DNA from: Shewanella algae
GTDB lineage: Bacteria > Pseudomonadota > Gammaproteobacteria > Enterobacterales > Shewanellaceae
DNA length: 64,000 bases
Assembly: GCF_009183365.2 (NCBI RefSeq)
Contig: NZ_CP068230.1
Span: forward strand, 3,873,001 to 3,937,000
Reading direction: 5' to 3'
In this document: positions 40,888-49,898 of the stretch, piece after piece
Position numbering within the stretch: the stretch's first letter is position 1
Layout of the letters: each line of letters starts with the position of its first letter
Program-made: the position numbers and the translations under genes
Notes under the pieces: generated by a model
What the model was told of the DNA's origin: nothing
Database searches by the model: none
Seen by the model: the letters and a program-made list of their open reading frames with translations, nothing else

Positions 40888-43453
40888 CACAGGGGCGCTA
40901 ACCACAATCAAGTTGGCCTGGCAGGCCCTGAAAGTCACCCTGGCCCACTATCGCAAGGCACCACTGCAAGCCGGCGCCATACTGCTGGGAGTGGTGTTGG
41001 CGGTGACTCTGCTGATTGGCGTCAAGGCCACCAACGACAACGCCATCAACAGCTACCGTGAGGCGGGCGAAGCCCTGGGACAACAGGCCAGCCTGTTTAT
41101 CACCCCCAAGGCCCGCGGGGCCAGCCTCGATGAAGCACTCTATTTTCAACTGCGCCAAAGCGGCATCCAGGCACTGCCGGTGATCAGCGGCGTCCTTGAC
41201 GACGCTCAGGGTCGCCAGTGGCAAGTGGAAGGCAGCGATATCATTGCCGCCCTCGGCACCTTCGAGCAAAAGGGCAATGGCCGCAACCATCTGCCCTTGA
41301 ATAGACTGCTCGCCGGTGAGCCCATCATTGTCATGAGTGACAGCCTGCATCAAGGACTCAAGGCGCTGCCAACCCTATCCCTCGGTGGGCGTACGCTCGA
41401 AGTGCTGGCGCTCGCCGACTCACAGCAGCTCGGTAACCGCCTCTATCTGGATATCTCGCTGGCCCAGCAGCTATTAAAGCGCGAAGGCACCCTCAGCTAT
41501 ATCGCCCTCTTTGGCGAGCCGCAAAGACTCAAAGAGCGACTCAAGCAAAGCGGAGTGCCGCTGGGTAAGCTGAATATCAGCGAGCAGGACAGGGGCGCCG
41601 CCCTGACCGCGCTCACCCGCAGTTTTCATTTGAACCTCAACGCCATGGGGATGTTGGCCTTCGTGGTGGGGCTGTTTATCGCCTACAACGGCGTACGCTA
41701 CAGCCTGATGAAACGCCGCCGTTTGTTGCTCTTGTTGCTCAAGCAGGGCCTGGGACGGCGCGCCCTGATGCTGGCGCTGCTGCTGGAGTTGTTGCTGCTG
41801 GTGTTCATTGGCTCGGCCAGCGGCTTTATTCTGGCGCTGCAGCTCAGCCAGTGGCTGCAGCCCATGGTGGCGCTGACCTTGGAGCAACTCTATGGTGCGA
41901 CTCTGCTACCGGGGAACTGGCGCTGGCAATGGCTGGCCGAAGGCGCCGGTCTGACACTTATCGCCGCACTGCTGGCCTGCGTGCCCCTGTATCTTGAGCT
42001 GTGTCATCAGAGCCTGGCGCAAAATACCCAGAGCCAATGGCATGCCCACAGGCACAGAAGCATGCATAAACGCCTGTTTCTCATCGGGGTTGCGCTGCTT
42101 GCCCTGACTGCGCTGCTTTACCCCTTGAGCCAAACCCACCAACACAGCCTGGGCTTGATGGGGCTCTTGACCCTGGCTATCCCGCTGCTGTTGCCGCAAC
42201 TGTTGCAGTCTTTACTCGGGCTATTGGCGCGGCTGTTTCCGTCCGGGCTCAGCAAGTACGCCATCGCCGATACCCGAGAGCTGGTGGCACCGCTGGCGCT
42301 GGCCATGATGGCGCTGCTACTGGCCCTGTGTGCCAATATCGCCATGAATACCCTGGTAGGCAGCTTTGACAAGACCCTCAGAAGTTGGCTCGACACCCGC
42401 CTGCATGCCGAGCTTTATATCCGCCCGGGCGCCGGCAATATGGCGAAGCTGGAGCATTTTCTTGAGCAGCAAGCCCCCGGACTGGCTCACTTCTACCAAT
42501 GGCAGGCGCCCTTCTATGCCAAGGGGAGCGGCAATACGCTGGAGATAAACCTTATCAGCCGGGACGCCGACTCTATCGCGCGCACCACAGCGCTGAAAAC
42601 CCCAGCCCAGGCTCAGGTGCAAGGAGCCCAAAACCAGCCACAGCAAGCGCTGCTGACGGTGATCCAAGGCCAGGCTCTGGCTATCAGCGAGCCCTTGGCC
42701 CTGACGCTGGGGCTGGCGCCGGGCGACCAGCTCAGCCTCTGCCCGGATAAGGAATGTAAGACACCACTGATCCTACCCATCAGCGCCATCTATTACGACT
42801 ATGGCAATCCCAAGGGGGAGGTCCTGCTGGCACAATCCCTCTGGCAAGAGCTTAAGCTGCCAACTGAAGCCGTTAGCCTGGCGGTGAGTGGTATAGCAAC
42901 AAGTGCAGAAAGGGCCAAGGGGGCAGGACTCACAAGCATTGCCGCCCTAGAGCGCGCCCTCATTCAAGAGCTTGGACTCAGCCCGGTACAGGTCTACAGC
43001 CAGCAAAAAATTCGCGATGAGGCGATTCGGGTCTTCAACAAGACCTTCAGCATTACCCTGGTACTCAACACCCTGACCTTACTGGTGGCCGCCGTGGGGC
43101 TTTTCAGTGCCGTGCTGATGCTGACCCAGTCCCGCCAGGCGAGCCTCGCCATGTTACGCTCGCTCGGGCTTACCCGTGGCCGACTTTTGTCTATGTTGCT
43201 ATTGCAGATGCTGCTGGTAGTGCTGCTCACCTGTCTGTTGGCCCTGCCCATGGGGGCGATTCTCGGTTACCTGCTTATCCATAAGGTGACGCTGCAGGCC
43301 TTCGGCTGGACCATAGCCATGCAGTGGGACTGGCTGGCCTATGGCCGGGTGGTGCTTTTGTCGCTGCTGTGCTGCATCCTGGCGGTGATAGTTCCCCTCT
43401 ACTGGCAGAGCCGCCGCTCTCTGGTCTCCAGCCTGCAACAGGAGGTGCTCTAA
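40880..43453 (+). CDS. FtsX-type ABC transporter permease (AttFG/YbbP-like)
   Basis: 857 residues with an N-terminal membrane helix, a large periplasmic MacB-like core, a first helix bundle (about 255-370), an extra pair of helices (about 395-445 and 465-490), a second periplasmic region, and a C-terminal FtsX bundle (about 720-840: LNTLTLLVAAVGLFSAVLML...SLGLTRGRLLSMLLLQ). This is a duplicated-FtsX permease, as in YbbP or the AttF/AttG proteins. Such systems usually move lipids or hydrophobic molecules across the periplasm (mechanotransmission) rather than importing small solutes. The genes before and after overlap it by 8 and 1 bases, indicating a tight operon. Confidence 0.9.
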   Translation: MSDTGALTTIKLAWQALKVTLAHYRKAPLQAGAILLGVVLAVTLLIGVKATNDNAINSYREAGEALGQQASLFITPKARGASLDEALYFQLRQSGIQALPVISGVLDDAQGRQWQVEGSDIIAALGTFEQKGNGRNHLPLNRLLAGEPIIVMSDSLHQGLKALPTLSLGGRTLEVLALADSQQLGNRLYLDISLAQQLLKREGTLSYIALFGEPQRLKERLKQSGVPLGKLNISEQDRGAALTALTRSFHLNLNAMGMLAFVVGLFIAYNGVRYSLMKRRRLLLLLLKQGLGRRALMLALLLELLLLVFIGSASGFILALQLSQWLQPMVALTLEQLYGATLLPGNWRWQWLAEGAGLTLIAALLACVPLYLELCHQSLAQNTQSQWHAHRHRSMHKRLFLIGVALLALTALLYPLSQTHQHSLGLMGLLTLAIPLLLPQLLQSLLGLLARLFPSGLSKYAIADTRELVAPLALAMMALLLALCANIAMNTLVGSFDKTLRSWLDTRLHAELYIRPGAGNMAKLEHFLEQQAPGLAHFYQWQAPFYAKGSGNTLEINLISRDADSIARTTALKTPAQAQVQGAQNQPQQALLTVIQGQALAISEPLALTLGLAPGDQLSLCPDKECKTPLILPISAIYYDYGNPKGEVLLAQSLWQELKLPTEAVSLAVSGIATSAERAKGAGLTSIAALERALIQELGLSPVQVYSQQKIRDEAIRVFNKTFSITLVLNTLTLLVAAVGLFSAVLMLTQSRQASLAMLRSLGLTRGRLLSMLLLQMLLVVLLTCLLALPMGAILGYLLIHKVTLQAFGWTIAMQWDWLAYGRVVLLSLLCCILAVIVPLYWQSRRSLVSSLQQEVL

Positions 43454-44628
43454 TGCGATTGATTACAATGTGGTGGCGTGCCGTAGCGTCCTTGTTAGCG
43501 GGTCTACTGCTGGGCGGCGCTGTGCTGAGTGGCTGCGATAAGGCTCAGCAGCAAGACTCACGGGCCATGAGCCGGGTGATGGGTACAGCGAGCGAAGGTT
43601 ATGCGAAAGTCGAGCCAGGCGCGGCGCTGCAGTTTCCAAAAGATCACCTGTCCCACCCCAAGTTTCGTCAGGAGTGGTGGTATCTGACCGCCAATCTGAC
43701 CACGCAAAGCGGTGAGCCCCTCGGGCTGCAATGGACTCAGTTTCGTATCGCCCTCTCCCCGGATGAACCTGAATCCAGCTCTCCCTGGGCGACGAATCAG
43801 CTTTATATGGCTCACAGTGCACTGAGCTTTCAACATAGTCACCAAAGCGCCGAGCGCTGGGCCAGGGGCGCGCTTGCCGTGCCCCAAGGCAAAGCAGCCC
43901 ATCCCCAGGGAGCCCAGGACAAAGCTCAAGCCGGAGCCATGGGCTTGCCGCTCAGGGTCTGGCTCGATAACTGGCGCTGGCAAAGCCAGGCGGTAAGCGG
44001 CCCCAATAGCGGGCTGTTTCCCGCCAGTTTACAGGTCAGCGAAGAGGACTTTGCCTTCGAGTTGCAACTCGATAGCCAAGCCGAGCTGCAGATTCAGGGA
44101 GATAAGGGTTTCAGCCGTAAAAATGCCGCCGGCACTGTGGCCTCTTATTACTACAGCCAGCCTTTTATTCGGGTCAAAGGCAGAGTGCGCCACAAGGAGC
44201 AATGGCTGCAGGTATCCGGCAATGCCTGGCTCGATAGGGAGTGGAGCTCAGAATTTCTCAGTCGCGGCCAACAGGGCTGGGACTGGTTCGCCTTGCGGCT
44301 CGATGATGGCTCGGCCTTGATGCTATTTCAGCTCAGAGAGCAGGAAAACAAAGCCTTTTTCAGCGGCAAGCGCATGTATCCCGACGGCAGTGGCCACCCG
44401 CTGGCGCTCGATGATATCAGCCTCAACGTCAAGGACTGGCAACAAACGGCCAGCGGTCGCTACCCTGTCGCCTGGCAACTGGAGCTGCCGGGAGAGTCTC
44501 TGTCTCTGACTCTGGAAGCCCTCAATCCCAATGCCGCCATGAACCTGTCTATCCCCTACTGGGAGGGGCCCATCACCATCAAGGGCACACAAACAGGCGT
44601 GGGTTATATGGAGCTGACCGGCTATTGA
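43453..44628 (+). CDS. AttH/CrtC-like lipocalin-fold lipoprotein
   Basis: 391 residues. It starts at ATG 43453, whose A is the last base of the permease stop (TAATG). A lipoprotein signal ends at AVLSGC, so Cys30 or so should be lipidated. The rest matches the AttH/carotenoid 1,2-hydratase-like (CrtC) fold: HPKFRQEWWYLTANLTTQSG near the start, GLQWTQFRIAL, and later GNAWLDREWSSEFLSRGQQG and GWDWFALRLDDGSALMLFQL. Known attEFGH-like operons pair this lipoprotein with exactly this ATPase and permease; its ligand is unresolved and probably lipidic. By 'CrtC-like' I do not mean carotenoid synthesis: no other carotenoid gene is present. Confidence 0.88.
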   Translation: MRLITMWWRAVASLLAGLLLGGAVLSGCDKAQQQDSRAMSRVMGTASEGYAKVEPGAALQFPKDHLSHPKFRQEWWYLTANLTTQSGEPLGLQWTQFRIALSPDEPESSSPWATNQLYMAHSALSFQHSHQSAERWARGALAVPQGKAAHPQGAQDKAQAGAMGLPLRVWLDNWRWQSQAVSGPNSGLFPASLQVSEEDFAFELQLDSQAELQIQGDKGFSRKNAAGTVASYYYSQPFIRVKGRVRHKEQWLQVSGNAWLDREWSSEFLSRGQQGWDWFALRLDDGSALMLFQLREQENKAFFSGKRMYPDGSGHPLALDDISLNVKDWQQTASGRYPVAWQLELPGESLSLTLEALNPNAAMNLSIPYWEGPITIKGTQTGVGYMELTGY

Positions 44629-44723
44629 ATAACCCACTTTAGGTAGTAAACAAGAACTATTCTCAAAATGGCGTTGCATTAATATTGCAGGAGTCAAGCG
44701 GCTAATCTGTTTAAATTTCAAAC

Positions 44724-44739
44724 TTGGATTCAGATCACA
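44724..44739 (+). promoter_or_regulatory. Candidate CRP site in nap promoter
   Basis: TTGGATTCAGATCACA compares with the CRP consensus TGTGA-N6-TCACA: the right half is perfect, the left half weak. CRP is a known activator of anaerobic respiration in Shewanella, so the place is sensible. Confidence 0.4.
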
Positions 44740-44748
44740 TTGAAAATG

Positions 44749-44762
44749 TTGATCCGGATCGC
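44749..44762 (+). promoter_or_regulatory. Candidate EtrA (FNR-type) site in nap promoter
   Basis: TTGATCCGGATCGC fits the FNR consensus TTGAT-N4-ATCAA with a perfect left half and three of five in the right half. It lies about 125 bases upstream of napD, left of the NarP-type palindrome. Confidence 0.45.
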
Positions 44763-44775
44763 CAATCGCTTTCAT

Positions 44776-44791
44776 TACCTCTCAAGAGGTA
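44776..44791 (+). promoter_or_regulatory. NarP-type 7-2-7 nitrate-responsive site
   Basis: TACCTCT-CA-AGAGGTA is a perfect inverted repeat matching the TACYYMT-N2-AKRRGTA consensus recognised by NarP and NarL. It lies 95 bases upstream of the napD start and is the best evidence for nitrate control of this operon. Confidence 0.8.
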
Positions 44792-44885
44792 TACCCACAT
44801 TTTTAATGAGGTCTAGACTTTGATTCAGTTCCGGTGACTCGGCCCATGCCGTGCCAGTCGCCCTTACCTGTCGAGGTGAGCCTCA

Positions 44886-45185
44886 ATGAAGCAACAAACA
44901 GAGATGGAATACCATGTCACCAGTCTGGTGGTGCATGCCGCTCCGGGAACCCTGGAGGCGGTGACCACTGCCATCCAGGCCCTTGAAGGCGCCGAAGTCC
45001 ACGCCAGCAGCCCAGAAGGCAAATTGGTAGTCACCCTCGAAGGCGAAAGCCAGGGCGAGATCCTGGATAACGTCGAAGCAATCAACCGTCTGCCCGGGAT
45101 ACTGTCCAGCAGTCTTATCTATCATCAGGTCGATTCTGAGCCTGTCAGTCAAACAAAAGAAATAAAGAGTGAGGAAACACCATGA
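44886..45185 (+). CDS. napD: Nap-specific chaperone NapD
   Basis: 99 residues, small cytoplasmic ferredoxin-like fold. NapD binds the twin-arginine signal peptide of NapA and guides its maturation before export. The sequence has the family's start (EYHVTSLVVHAAPGTLEAVT) and the GKLVVTLEG strand; the C-terminal tail from about residue 83 is charged and probably disordered. First gene of napDAGHB. Its stop overlaps the napA start by four bases (ATGA), which should couple the two translations. Confidence 0.93.
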   Translation: MKQQTEMEYHVTSLVVHAAPGTLEAVTTAIQALEGAEVHASSPEGKLVVTLEGESQGEILDNVEAINRLPGILSSSLIYHQVDSEPVSQTKEIKSEETP

Positions 45186-47665
45186 GCATAAGCCGCCGCG
45201 AGTTTCTTAAAGCCAACGCCGCCGTTGCCGCCGCCACGGCCGTTGGAGTCACTCTGCCAGTGAAAGTCGTCGAAGCCGCTGAGCAGAAAGACAATATCAA
45301 ATGGGACAAGGCCCCCTGCCGATTCTGCGGTGTCGGCTGCTCTGTGCTGGTAGGCACAAAAGAGGGCAAGGTCGTCGCCACCAAGGGCGATCCTGAGAGC
45401 CCGGTCAACAAGGGCCTGAACTGCATCAAGGGCTACTTCCTGTCGAAAATCATGTACGGAAAAGACCGTCTGACCACTCCACTGCTGCGGATGAAAGACG
45501 GCCAGTATGCCAAAGACGGTGAATTCACCCCCGTGAGCTGGGACAAGGCCTTCGATGTGATGGCAGAAAAGTGGAAGCACTCGCTCAACACCAAGGGCCC
45601 GACTTCTGTGGGCATGTTCGGCTCAGGCCAGTGGACCATTTGGGAAGGCTACGCCGCCTCCAAGCTGCACAAGGCAGGTTTCCGCACCAACAATATCGAC
45701 CCCAATGCCCGCCACTGTATGGCCTCGGCCGTGGTCGGCTTTATGCGTACCTTTGGTATCGATGAACCCATGGGTTGTTATGACGACCTGGAAGCCGCCG
45801 ATCACTTTGTGCTCTGGGGCGCCAACATGGCCGAGATGCACCCCATCCTTTGGGCCCGCCTGTCGGATCGCCGTCTGAGCCACCCCGACGGTAAGGTGCA
45901 TGTACTGTCTACCTTCGAGAACCGCTCGTTCGATTTGGCCGACAACCCGATAGTGTTCAAGCCCCAGTCCGATCTGGTTATCCTCAACTATATCGCCAAC
46001 TACATCATCCAAAACGGCGCGGTCAACAAGGACTTCGTCAACAAGCACACCAAGTTTGCCCTGGGTGTGGATGACATAGGTTATGGCCTGCGTCCGGATC
46101 ATCCGCTGGAGAAAAAAGCCAAGAACCCGGGTAACGGCAAGTTCAGCGATATCAGCTTCGATGAGTACGCCAAGTTTGTCAGCCGCTACACTCTGGAATA
46201 CGCCAGCGAGATGAGCGGCGTGGAGAAAGAGCGCCTGCTGGAGCTGGCCAAGGCCTATGCCGATCCCAAGGTCAAGGTAATGAGCCTGTGGACCATGGGT
46301 ATCAATCAACACGTGCGTGGGGTTTGGGCCAACAACATGCTCTATAACCTGCACCTGTTGACCGGCAAGATTGCCACTCCGGGTAACAGCCCCTTCTCTC
46401 TCACAGGCCAGCCCTCTGCCTGTGGTACCGCCCGTGAAGTCGGCACCTTTGCCCACCGTCTGCCCGCCGATATGGTGGTCAACAACGACAAACACCGCGC
46501 CATCACAGAAAAGGCCTGGCAGCTGCCTGAAGGCACTATTCCGCCCAAGCCAGGTTTCCACGCCGTGTTGCAGAGTCGGATGCTGAAAGACGGCAAGCTC
46601 AACTGCTACTGGACCATGTGTACCAACAATATGCAGGCTGGCCCCAATATCAACGATGAAATCTATCCCGGTTTCCGTAACCCGGAAAACTTTATCGTGG
46701 TGTCAGATCCATACCCAACAGTAACCGCCATGGCGGCCGACCTGATCCTGCCTACCGCCATGTGGGTCGAGAAAGAAGGTGCCTATGGTAACGCCGAGCG
46801 CCGCACCCATATGTGGCACCAGCAGGTGAAAGCCCCTGAAGGTGCCAAGTCGGATCTGTGGCAGCTGATGGAGTTCGCCAAGCGCTTCAAGGTAGAGGAA
46901 GTCTGGCCCGCCGAACTGATTGCCAAGAAACCTGAATACGCCGGCAAGAACCTCTATGAAGTGCTGTTCGCCAATGGCGTGATCAACAAGTTCCCCGCCA
47001 GCGACTGTCAGGCCGAGCTCAACGATGAATCTGAACACTTCGGCTTCTATGTGCAGAAGGGGATCTTCGAAGAATACGCCGCCTTCGGTCGCGGCCATGG
47101 TCACGATCTGGCTCAGTTCGACCGCTACCACGAAACCCGCGGTCTGCGTTGGCCGGTAGTGGATGGCAAGGAAACCCTGCGCCGCTTCGTTGAAGGTTCT
47201 GACCCTTACGTTAAACCGGGTTCAGGCTATCAGTTCTACGGTAAGCCAGATGGCAAGGCGGTGATCTTCGCCCTGCCCTACGAACCGGCCGCCGAAGAGC
47301 CCAACAGTGAATACGATCTGTGGATGAGCACAGGCCGGGTGCTGGAGCACTGGCACACAGGTTCAATGACCGCCAGGGTACCCGAGTTGTACCGCGCCTA
47401 TCCGGATGCGCAGATCTTCATGCATCCTGATGATGCCAAGAGCCGTGGCCTCAAGCGTGGTGATGAAGTCATCGTCGCCTCGCCTCGCGGCGAAGTGAAG
47501 ACCCGGGTTGAAACCAAGGGCCGTAACAAGCCGCCCAAAGGCGTGGTGTTCATGCCCTTCTTCGATGCCCGTCAATTGGTCAACAAGCTGGTACTGGACG
47601 CCACCGACCCTCTGTCCAAAGAGACAGACTTCAAGAAGTGTCCGGTCAAAGTGATGAAGGCCTGA
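45182..47665 (+). CDS. napA: Periplasmic nitrate reductase catalytic subunit NapA
   Basis: 827 residues. Twin-arginine signal SRREFLKANAAVAAATAVG (about 4-22). One [4Fe-4S] cluster is bound by CRFCGVGCSVLVG...NKGLNCIKGY (about 46-85). The molybdenum of the bis-MGD cofactor is expected to be held by Cys in DPNARHCMASAV (about 179). The rest follows the NapA/formate dehydrogenase molybdopterin oxidoreductase family, ending with the MGD-binding domain (WMSTGRVLEHWHTGSMT, about 714-730). It reduces nitrate to nitrite in the periplasm, with electrons from NapGH and NapB. Length equals other Shewanella and enteric NapA. Ten bases separate it from napG. Confidence 0.98.
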   Translation: MSISRREFLKANAAVAAATAVGVTLPVKVVEAAEQKDNIKWDKAPCRFCGVGCSVLVGTKEGKVVATKGDPESPVNKGLNCIKGYFLSKIMYGKDRLTTPLLRMKDGQYAKDGEFTPVSWDKAFDVMAEKWKHSLNTKGPTSVGMFGSGQWTIWEGYAASKLHKAGFRTNNIDPNARHCMASAVVGFMRTFGIDEPMGCYDDLEAADHFVLWGANMAEMHPILWARLSDRRLSHPDGKVHVLSTFENRSFDLADNPIVFKPQSDLVILNYIANYIIQNGAVNKDFVNKHTKFALGVDDIGYGLRPDHPLEKKAKNPGNGKFSDISFDEYAKFVSRYTLEYASEMSGVEKERLLELAKAYADPKVKVMSLWTMGINQHVRGVWANNMLYNLHLLTGKIATPGNSPFSLTGQPSACGTAREVGTFAHRLPADMVVNNDKHRAITEKAWQLPEGTIPPKPGFHAVLQSRMLKDGKLNCYWTMCTNNMQAGPNINDEIYPGFRNPENFIVVSDPYPTVTAMAADLILPTAMWVEKEGAYGNAERRTHMWHQQVKAPEGAKSDLWQLMEFAKRFKVEEVWPAELIAKKPEYAGKNLYEVLFANGVINKFPASDCQAELNDESEHFGFYVQKGIFEEYAAFGRGHGHDLAQFDRYHETRGLRWPVVDGKETLRRFVEGSDPYVKPGSGYQFYGKPDGKAVIFALPYEPAAEEPNSEYDLWMSTGRVLEHWHTGSMTARVPELYRAYPDAQIFMHPDDAKSRGLKRGDEVIVASPRGEVKTRVETKGRNKPPKGVVFMPFFDARQLVNKLVLDATDPLSKETDFKKCPVKVMKA

Positions 47666-47675
47666 GGCAGCAGTA

Positions 47676-48419
47676 ATGGGTGACAAACGCAATAGTGTCA
47701 ATAACATCAATCGTCGCCAGTTTCTGGCGACCACGGCCAAAGCCGGCTGTGTGATGGGGTTGGCCGGGCTGGGGATATCAGCGCTGGCCAAGTCCCAGTC
47801 GCTGGCGCCCCAGGCGATACGTCCCCCGGGCGCCCTCGCCGAGGACGCCTTTCTCTCGGCCTGTGTTCGCTGTGGCCTCTGTGTCGAGGCCTGTCCCTAT
47901 GACACCCTGAAACTGGCGCGTTGGTTTGAAGGGGCAGCCACAGGCACGCCTTTCTTCAGCGCCCGCAGTATCCCCTGCGAGATGTGCGAGGACATTCCCT
48001 GTACCCGCGCCTGTCCCAGTGGGGCACTGGATACCGGCCTCGAGAAAATCGAGGATGCCAGAATGGGCACAGCCGTACTAATCGATGAGAAAAACTGCCT
48101 TAACTTCAAAGGCCTGAGATGTGATGTCTGCTACCGTGTCTGCCCGCTCATCGATGAGGCCATCACCCTTGAGCGTGCCCGCAATGAGCGCAGTGGCCAC
48201 CACGCCATGTTTATTCCTACCGTGCATGCCGATATCTGTACCGGGTGCGGCAAGTGTGAACATGCCTGCGTTTTGGAAGAACCGGCGATCAAGGTGCTGC
48301 CGCAGAAACTCGCCAGCGGCAAGACCGCCAAGCACGACACTTACATCGACACGGAAAAGACCACCCTGGAGATGCTCAATCAAGGGCTGCCCGGACTGGG
48401 TAACGGAGGGGCAATATGA
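47676..48419 (+). CDS. napG: Ferredoxin-type quinol-oxidation protein NapG
   Basis: 247 residues. Twin-arginine signal NRRQFLATTAKAGCVMG (about 13-29). Four [4Fe-4S] clusters are indicated by CVRCGLCVEACP, CEMCEDIPCTRACP, CDVCYRVCP with an upstream C at KNC, and CTGCGKCEHAC. NapG sits on the periplasmic face and passes electrons from NapH towards NapA/NapB. In NapC-less operons such as this one, NapGH is taken to be the main quinol-oxidising module. The napH start overlaps its stop by four bases. Confidence 0.95.
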   Translation: MGDKRNSVNNINRRQFLATTAKAGCVMGLAGLGISALAKSQSLAPQAIRPPGALAEDAFLSACVRCGLCVEACPYDTLKLARWFEGAATGTPFFSARSIPCEMCEDIPCTRACPSGALDTGLEKIEDARMGTAVLIDEKNCLNFKGLRCDVCYRVCPLIDEAITLERARNERSGHHAMFIPTVHADICTGCGKCEHACVLEEPAIKVLPQKLASGKTAKHDTYIDTEKTTLEMLNQGLPGLGNGGAI

Positions 48420-49354
48420 GTCGAAGAAAACATCAAAGCTCAGACGCCTTTGCCGCCGATGCCATCGCCACCCTGGGTTGGTGGAAGGCACACAGGTTCC
48501 TGCTACTCAGACGCTTGTCACAACTGAGCGTTTTGCTGCTGTTTGCCATAGGGCCACTGTTTGGCCTCTGGCTGCTGAAAGGCAACCTGTCGGCCAGCCT
48601 GTTACTGGACACAGTGCCGCTGGCCGATCCGCTGGTGACGCTGCAGAGCCTGGCCAGTGGCCATCTGCCGGAACTGAGCCTGCTGCTCGGCGCCGCCATT
48701 GTCGCCCTGGGTTATGGCCTGCTGGGTGGACGGGTGTTCTGCAGCTGGGTCTGCCCGGTCAACATGGTGACAGATACGGCCGCCTGGCTCAGACGCAAGT
48801 TGGGCTTGCCCAGATTGCCCGAGCTGCCAAGGTCGCTGCGCTACTATCTGCTGGTATTGGTGTTGTTCTTGCCCCCACTGACCGGCCTGTTGGCCTGGGA
48901 GTGGCTCAACCCGGTTCCCGTGGCCTACCGAGCCTTGTTGTTCGGTGGCTTCAGTGGCCTGTGGCTGCTGCTGGCGATACTGCTGCTGGATCTGTTCGTC
49001 AGCGAACGCGCCTGGTGCAGCCACCTGTGCCCAAGTGGCGCCCTCTACAGCCTGCTGGGCAAGCTGCGACTGGTCAATATCGAGGCGGTAAGAGCCAACG
49101 ACTGCAACAACTGTATGGACTGTTTTACCGTGTGTCCCGAACGGCAGGTGCTCAAACCCGCCCTCAAGGGAAGCAACCCTACGATAACCAGTACCGATTG
49201 CACCCTCTGCGGCCGTTGTATCGATGTCTGTGCCAAGAAGGTCTTTGAGTTTGATACGCCATTAACCCGGCTCTCACCCAAGGGTGAAGCCAAAGACAAA
49301 TCCAACAAAATAGATTGCAACCGAATTGCCACCAAGGCGGAGAACAAGCAATGA
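48416..49354 (+). CDS. napH: Quinol dehydrogenase membrane protein NapH
   Basis: 312 residues with four to five membrane helices (for example about 34-54, 85-108, 137-160 and 175-197). The first helix-linked motif is GRVFCSWVCPVNMVTD and the second is WCSHLCPSGALYSL. Two C-terminal [4Fe-4S] clusters are bound by CNNCMDCFTVCPE and CTLCGRCIDVC. NapH oxidises (mena)quinol and gives electrons to NapG. The Cys-Pro motifs in the membrane part are typical of the NapH/RdxA family. Coupled to napG and napB by 4-base overlaps on both sides. No napC is present in the cluster. Confidence 0.95.
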   Translation: MSRRKHQSSDAFAADAIATLGWWKAHRFLLLRRLSQLSVLLLFAIGPLFGLWLLKGNLSASLLLDTVPLADPLVTLQSLASGHLPELSLLLGAAIVALGYGLLGGRVFCSWVCPVNMVTDTAAWLRRKLGLPRLPELPRSLRYYLLVLVLFLPPLTGLLAWEWLNPVPVAYRALLFGGFSGLWLLLAILLLDLFVSERAWCSHLCPSGALYSLLGKLRLVNIEAVRANDCNNCMDCFTVCPERQVLKPALKGSNPTITSTDCTLCGRCIDVCAKKVFEFDTPLTRLSPKGEAKDKSNKIDCNRIATKAENKQ

Positions 49355-49791
49355 AAAAAACACTCAGCGCAGCCGCGATGCTGCTGGCACTCAGCGCCTG
49401 CTCAGGACAGCAGGCAGAAACGGCTCAGCCGGTTAACGTCAGTTCTCTTGGCGGTGGCGATGCAGAGATTAGCTCTGTACGCCCGGCCGATGCCATGCCT
49501 TCCTATCCAATGCGTGGCAATGTCATAGAGCGCAACTACGCCGAGCAGCCGCCGCTCATTCCTCACAAGGCCGACTACCCCATCAGCCTGAAGAAAAACA
49601 GCTGCATGAACTGCCATGACTGGAGCAAGGCCAAGCGCATGAAGGCAACGCCTGTGGCCAAGTCCCATGTTATCGACGACAAGGGCACCCTCAATGGACA
49701 GAACTATTTCTGTACCCAGTGCCATGTGCCTCAGGCCGATAACAAGCAACCGCTGGTGGAAAATAACTTCAGCACTGGCGCTGCCAACTGA
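49351..49791 (+). CDS. napB: Periplasmic nitrate reductase dihaem cytochrome subunit NapB
   Basis: 146 residues. The start ATG 49351 overlaps the napH stop (ATGA); the frame opens 12 codons earlier but that would spoil the signal. Two c-type haem motifs, CMNCH (about 83-87) and CTQCH (about 122-126), plus distal His residues in PLIPHKADY and AKSHVIDD, are as expected for NapB, which passes electrons to NapA. The signal sequence ends LLALSACSGQQ, which is a lipobox, so the mature protein may be anchored by a lipid at Cys19 or so instead of being free in the periplasm. That is unusual compared with enteric NapB. Last gene of the operon. Confidence 0.95.
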   Translation: MKKTLSAAAMLLALSACSGQQAETAQPVNVSSLGGGDAEISSVRPADAMPSYPMRGNVIERNYAEQPPLIPHKADYPISLKKNSCMNCHDWSKAKRMKATPVAKSHVIDDKGTLNGQNYFCTQCHVPQADNKQPLVENNFSTGAAN

Positions 49792-49800
49792 TAGCGAGAA

Positions 49801-49865
49801 AAACCGGGTCGCTGCTTCCTGGAGGCGCCCCGGTTTCAAGGTACAGCCCCAAAGGGATTGGGGCT
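49801..49865 (+). terminator. Hairpins ending the nap operon
   Basis: Two stems follow napB: AAACCGGG (49801-49808) with CCCGGTTT (49829-49836), and AGCCCCAA (49845-49852) with TTGGGGCT (49858-49865). Neither has a long T run, but together they are a likely termination zone before the convergent methyltransferase gene. Confidence 0.55.
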
Positions 49866-49898
49866 TGCCTGCCCTTTCCAGCCCCTCACTTTGATGCC

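Noticed and set aside
43324..44628. AttH-like lipoprotein starting at 43324
   Set aside because: That start lies inside the permease gene. The ATG at 43453 overlaps the permease stop and gives a correct lipoprotein signal.
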